Source: Pseudogracilibacillus sp037072025 (GTDB lineage Bacteria > Bacillota > Bacilli > Bacillales > Amphibacillaceae). From it: DNA of 64,000 nt. The stretch lies in assembly GCF_037072025.1 (NCBI RefSeq), contig NZ_JAXHDD010000005.1, positions 1-64,000 on the forward strand, read 5' to 3'. Made by a program: the position numbers and the translations under genes. The notes beneath the pieces are model-generated. The model did not search any database. It saw nothing but the letters and a program-made list of their open reading frames with translations, and was not told where the DNA came from. Positions 63,931 to 64,000 of the stretch are shown piece by piece. Each line of letters opens with the position of its first letter. The first letter of the stretch is position 1.

Positions 63931-64000
63931 TTGCAAGAAATAACCGCAGAACAATTAGAACAAAAAAGTGACTATTTATTATACATTCATACCCCTTTTT
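63931..64000 (+). CDS. yusE: Thioredoxin-like protein YusE (5' part)
   Basis: Only about 23 codons are in the window (QEITAEQLEQKSDYLLYIHTPF), running off the end. The YIHTPF segment precedes the CxxC redox site in YusE-like thioredoxins, and the gene order supports the assignment. The start is TTG 63931; GTG 63922 is an alternative. Confidence 0.65.
   Translation, partial: MQEITAEQLEQKSDYLLYIHTPF

Overview
This window is low-GC DNA of Bacillaceae type (Firmicutes). The evidence is AGGAGG Shine-Dalgarno sites with many TTG/GTG starts, a fadN-fadA-fadE block followed by yusI-gcvH-yusF-yusE homologues (a neighbourhood conserved with Bacillus subtilis), MtlR-type and Zur regulators, CwlO-type cell-wall hydrolases and LPxTA wall anchors. 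I cannot name the species. All calls come from reading the sequence; no database was searched.

Layout. 1-2.1 kb: a decayed stretch and an atypical DprA-like gene. 2.1-7.4 kb: a LysR regulator, malate synthase G, a 35-residue zinc-ribbon protein and isocitrate lyase (glyoxylate bypass). 7.8-10.7 kb: two secreted peptidoglycan hydrolases with the same coiled-coil N-terminus. 10.8-30.5 kb: a promoter and cobalamin riboswitch with terminator, followed by a long same-strand gene series. The series encodes two surface proteins with an alpha/alpha barrel, three with a DUF4430 domain, an ECF transporter (EcfT, fused EcfA-A', S component) and a MoxR/DUF58/transglutaminase-like trio. 30.6-35.6 kb: a nitroreductase, two CrcB fluoride channels, Zur and ZnuBCA on the minus strand, with a 20-nt-period repeat array inside the znu cluster. 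35.8-45.9 kb: polyol use (ABC importer without ATPase, dehydrogenase, xylulokinase, MtlR, mannitol-type PTS EIICB). 46-48.3 kb: mobile-element debris (decayed IS110 transposase, palindromic GC-rich repeat, outer inverted repeats). 48.3-54.2 kb: a metallochaperone, methylmalonyl-CoA mutase mutA-mutB, meaB and a DJ-1/PfpI protein. 54.3-59.9 kb: fadN-fadA-fadE with a cre-like site and a FadR-type operator. 59.9-62.6 kb: two large CGCTGAAT arrays flanking a NERD-domain gene. 62.7 kb to the end: yusI, gcvH, yusF and the start of yusE.

The most notable locus is 10.8-30.5 kb. Animal intrinsic factor and transcobalamin consist of an alpha6/alpha6 barrel plus a DUF4430-like beta domain, with B12 bound between them. 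Here the same two folds occur as separate wall- or membrane-anchored proteins, behind a cobalamin riboswitch and next to an ECF transporter. I infer a cell-surface B12 capture and relay system. The B12-dependent mutase 18 kb downstream gives the cell one use for the vitamin, and together with the glyoxylate and fad genes suggests growth on fatty acids and propionyl-CoA.
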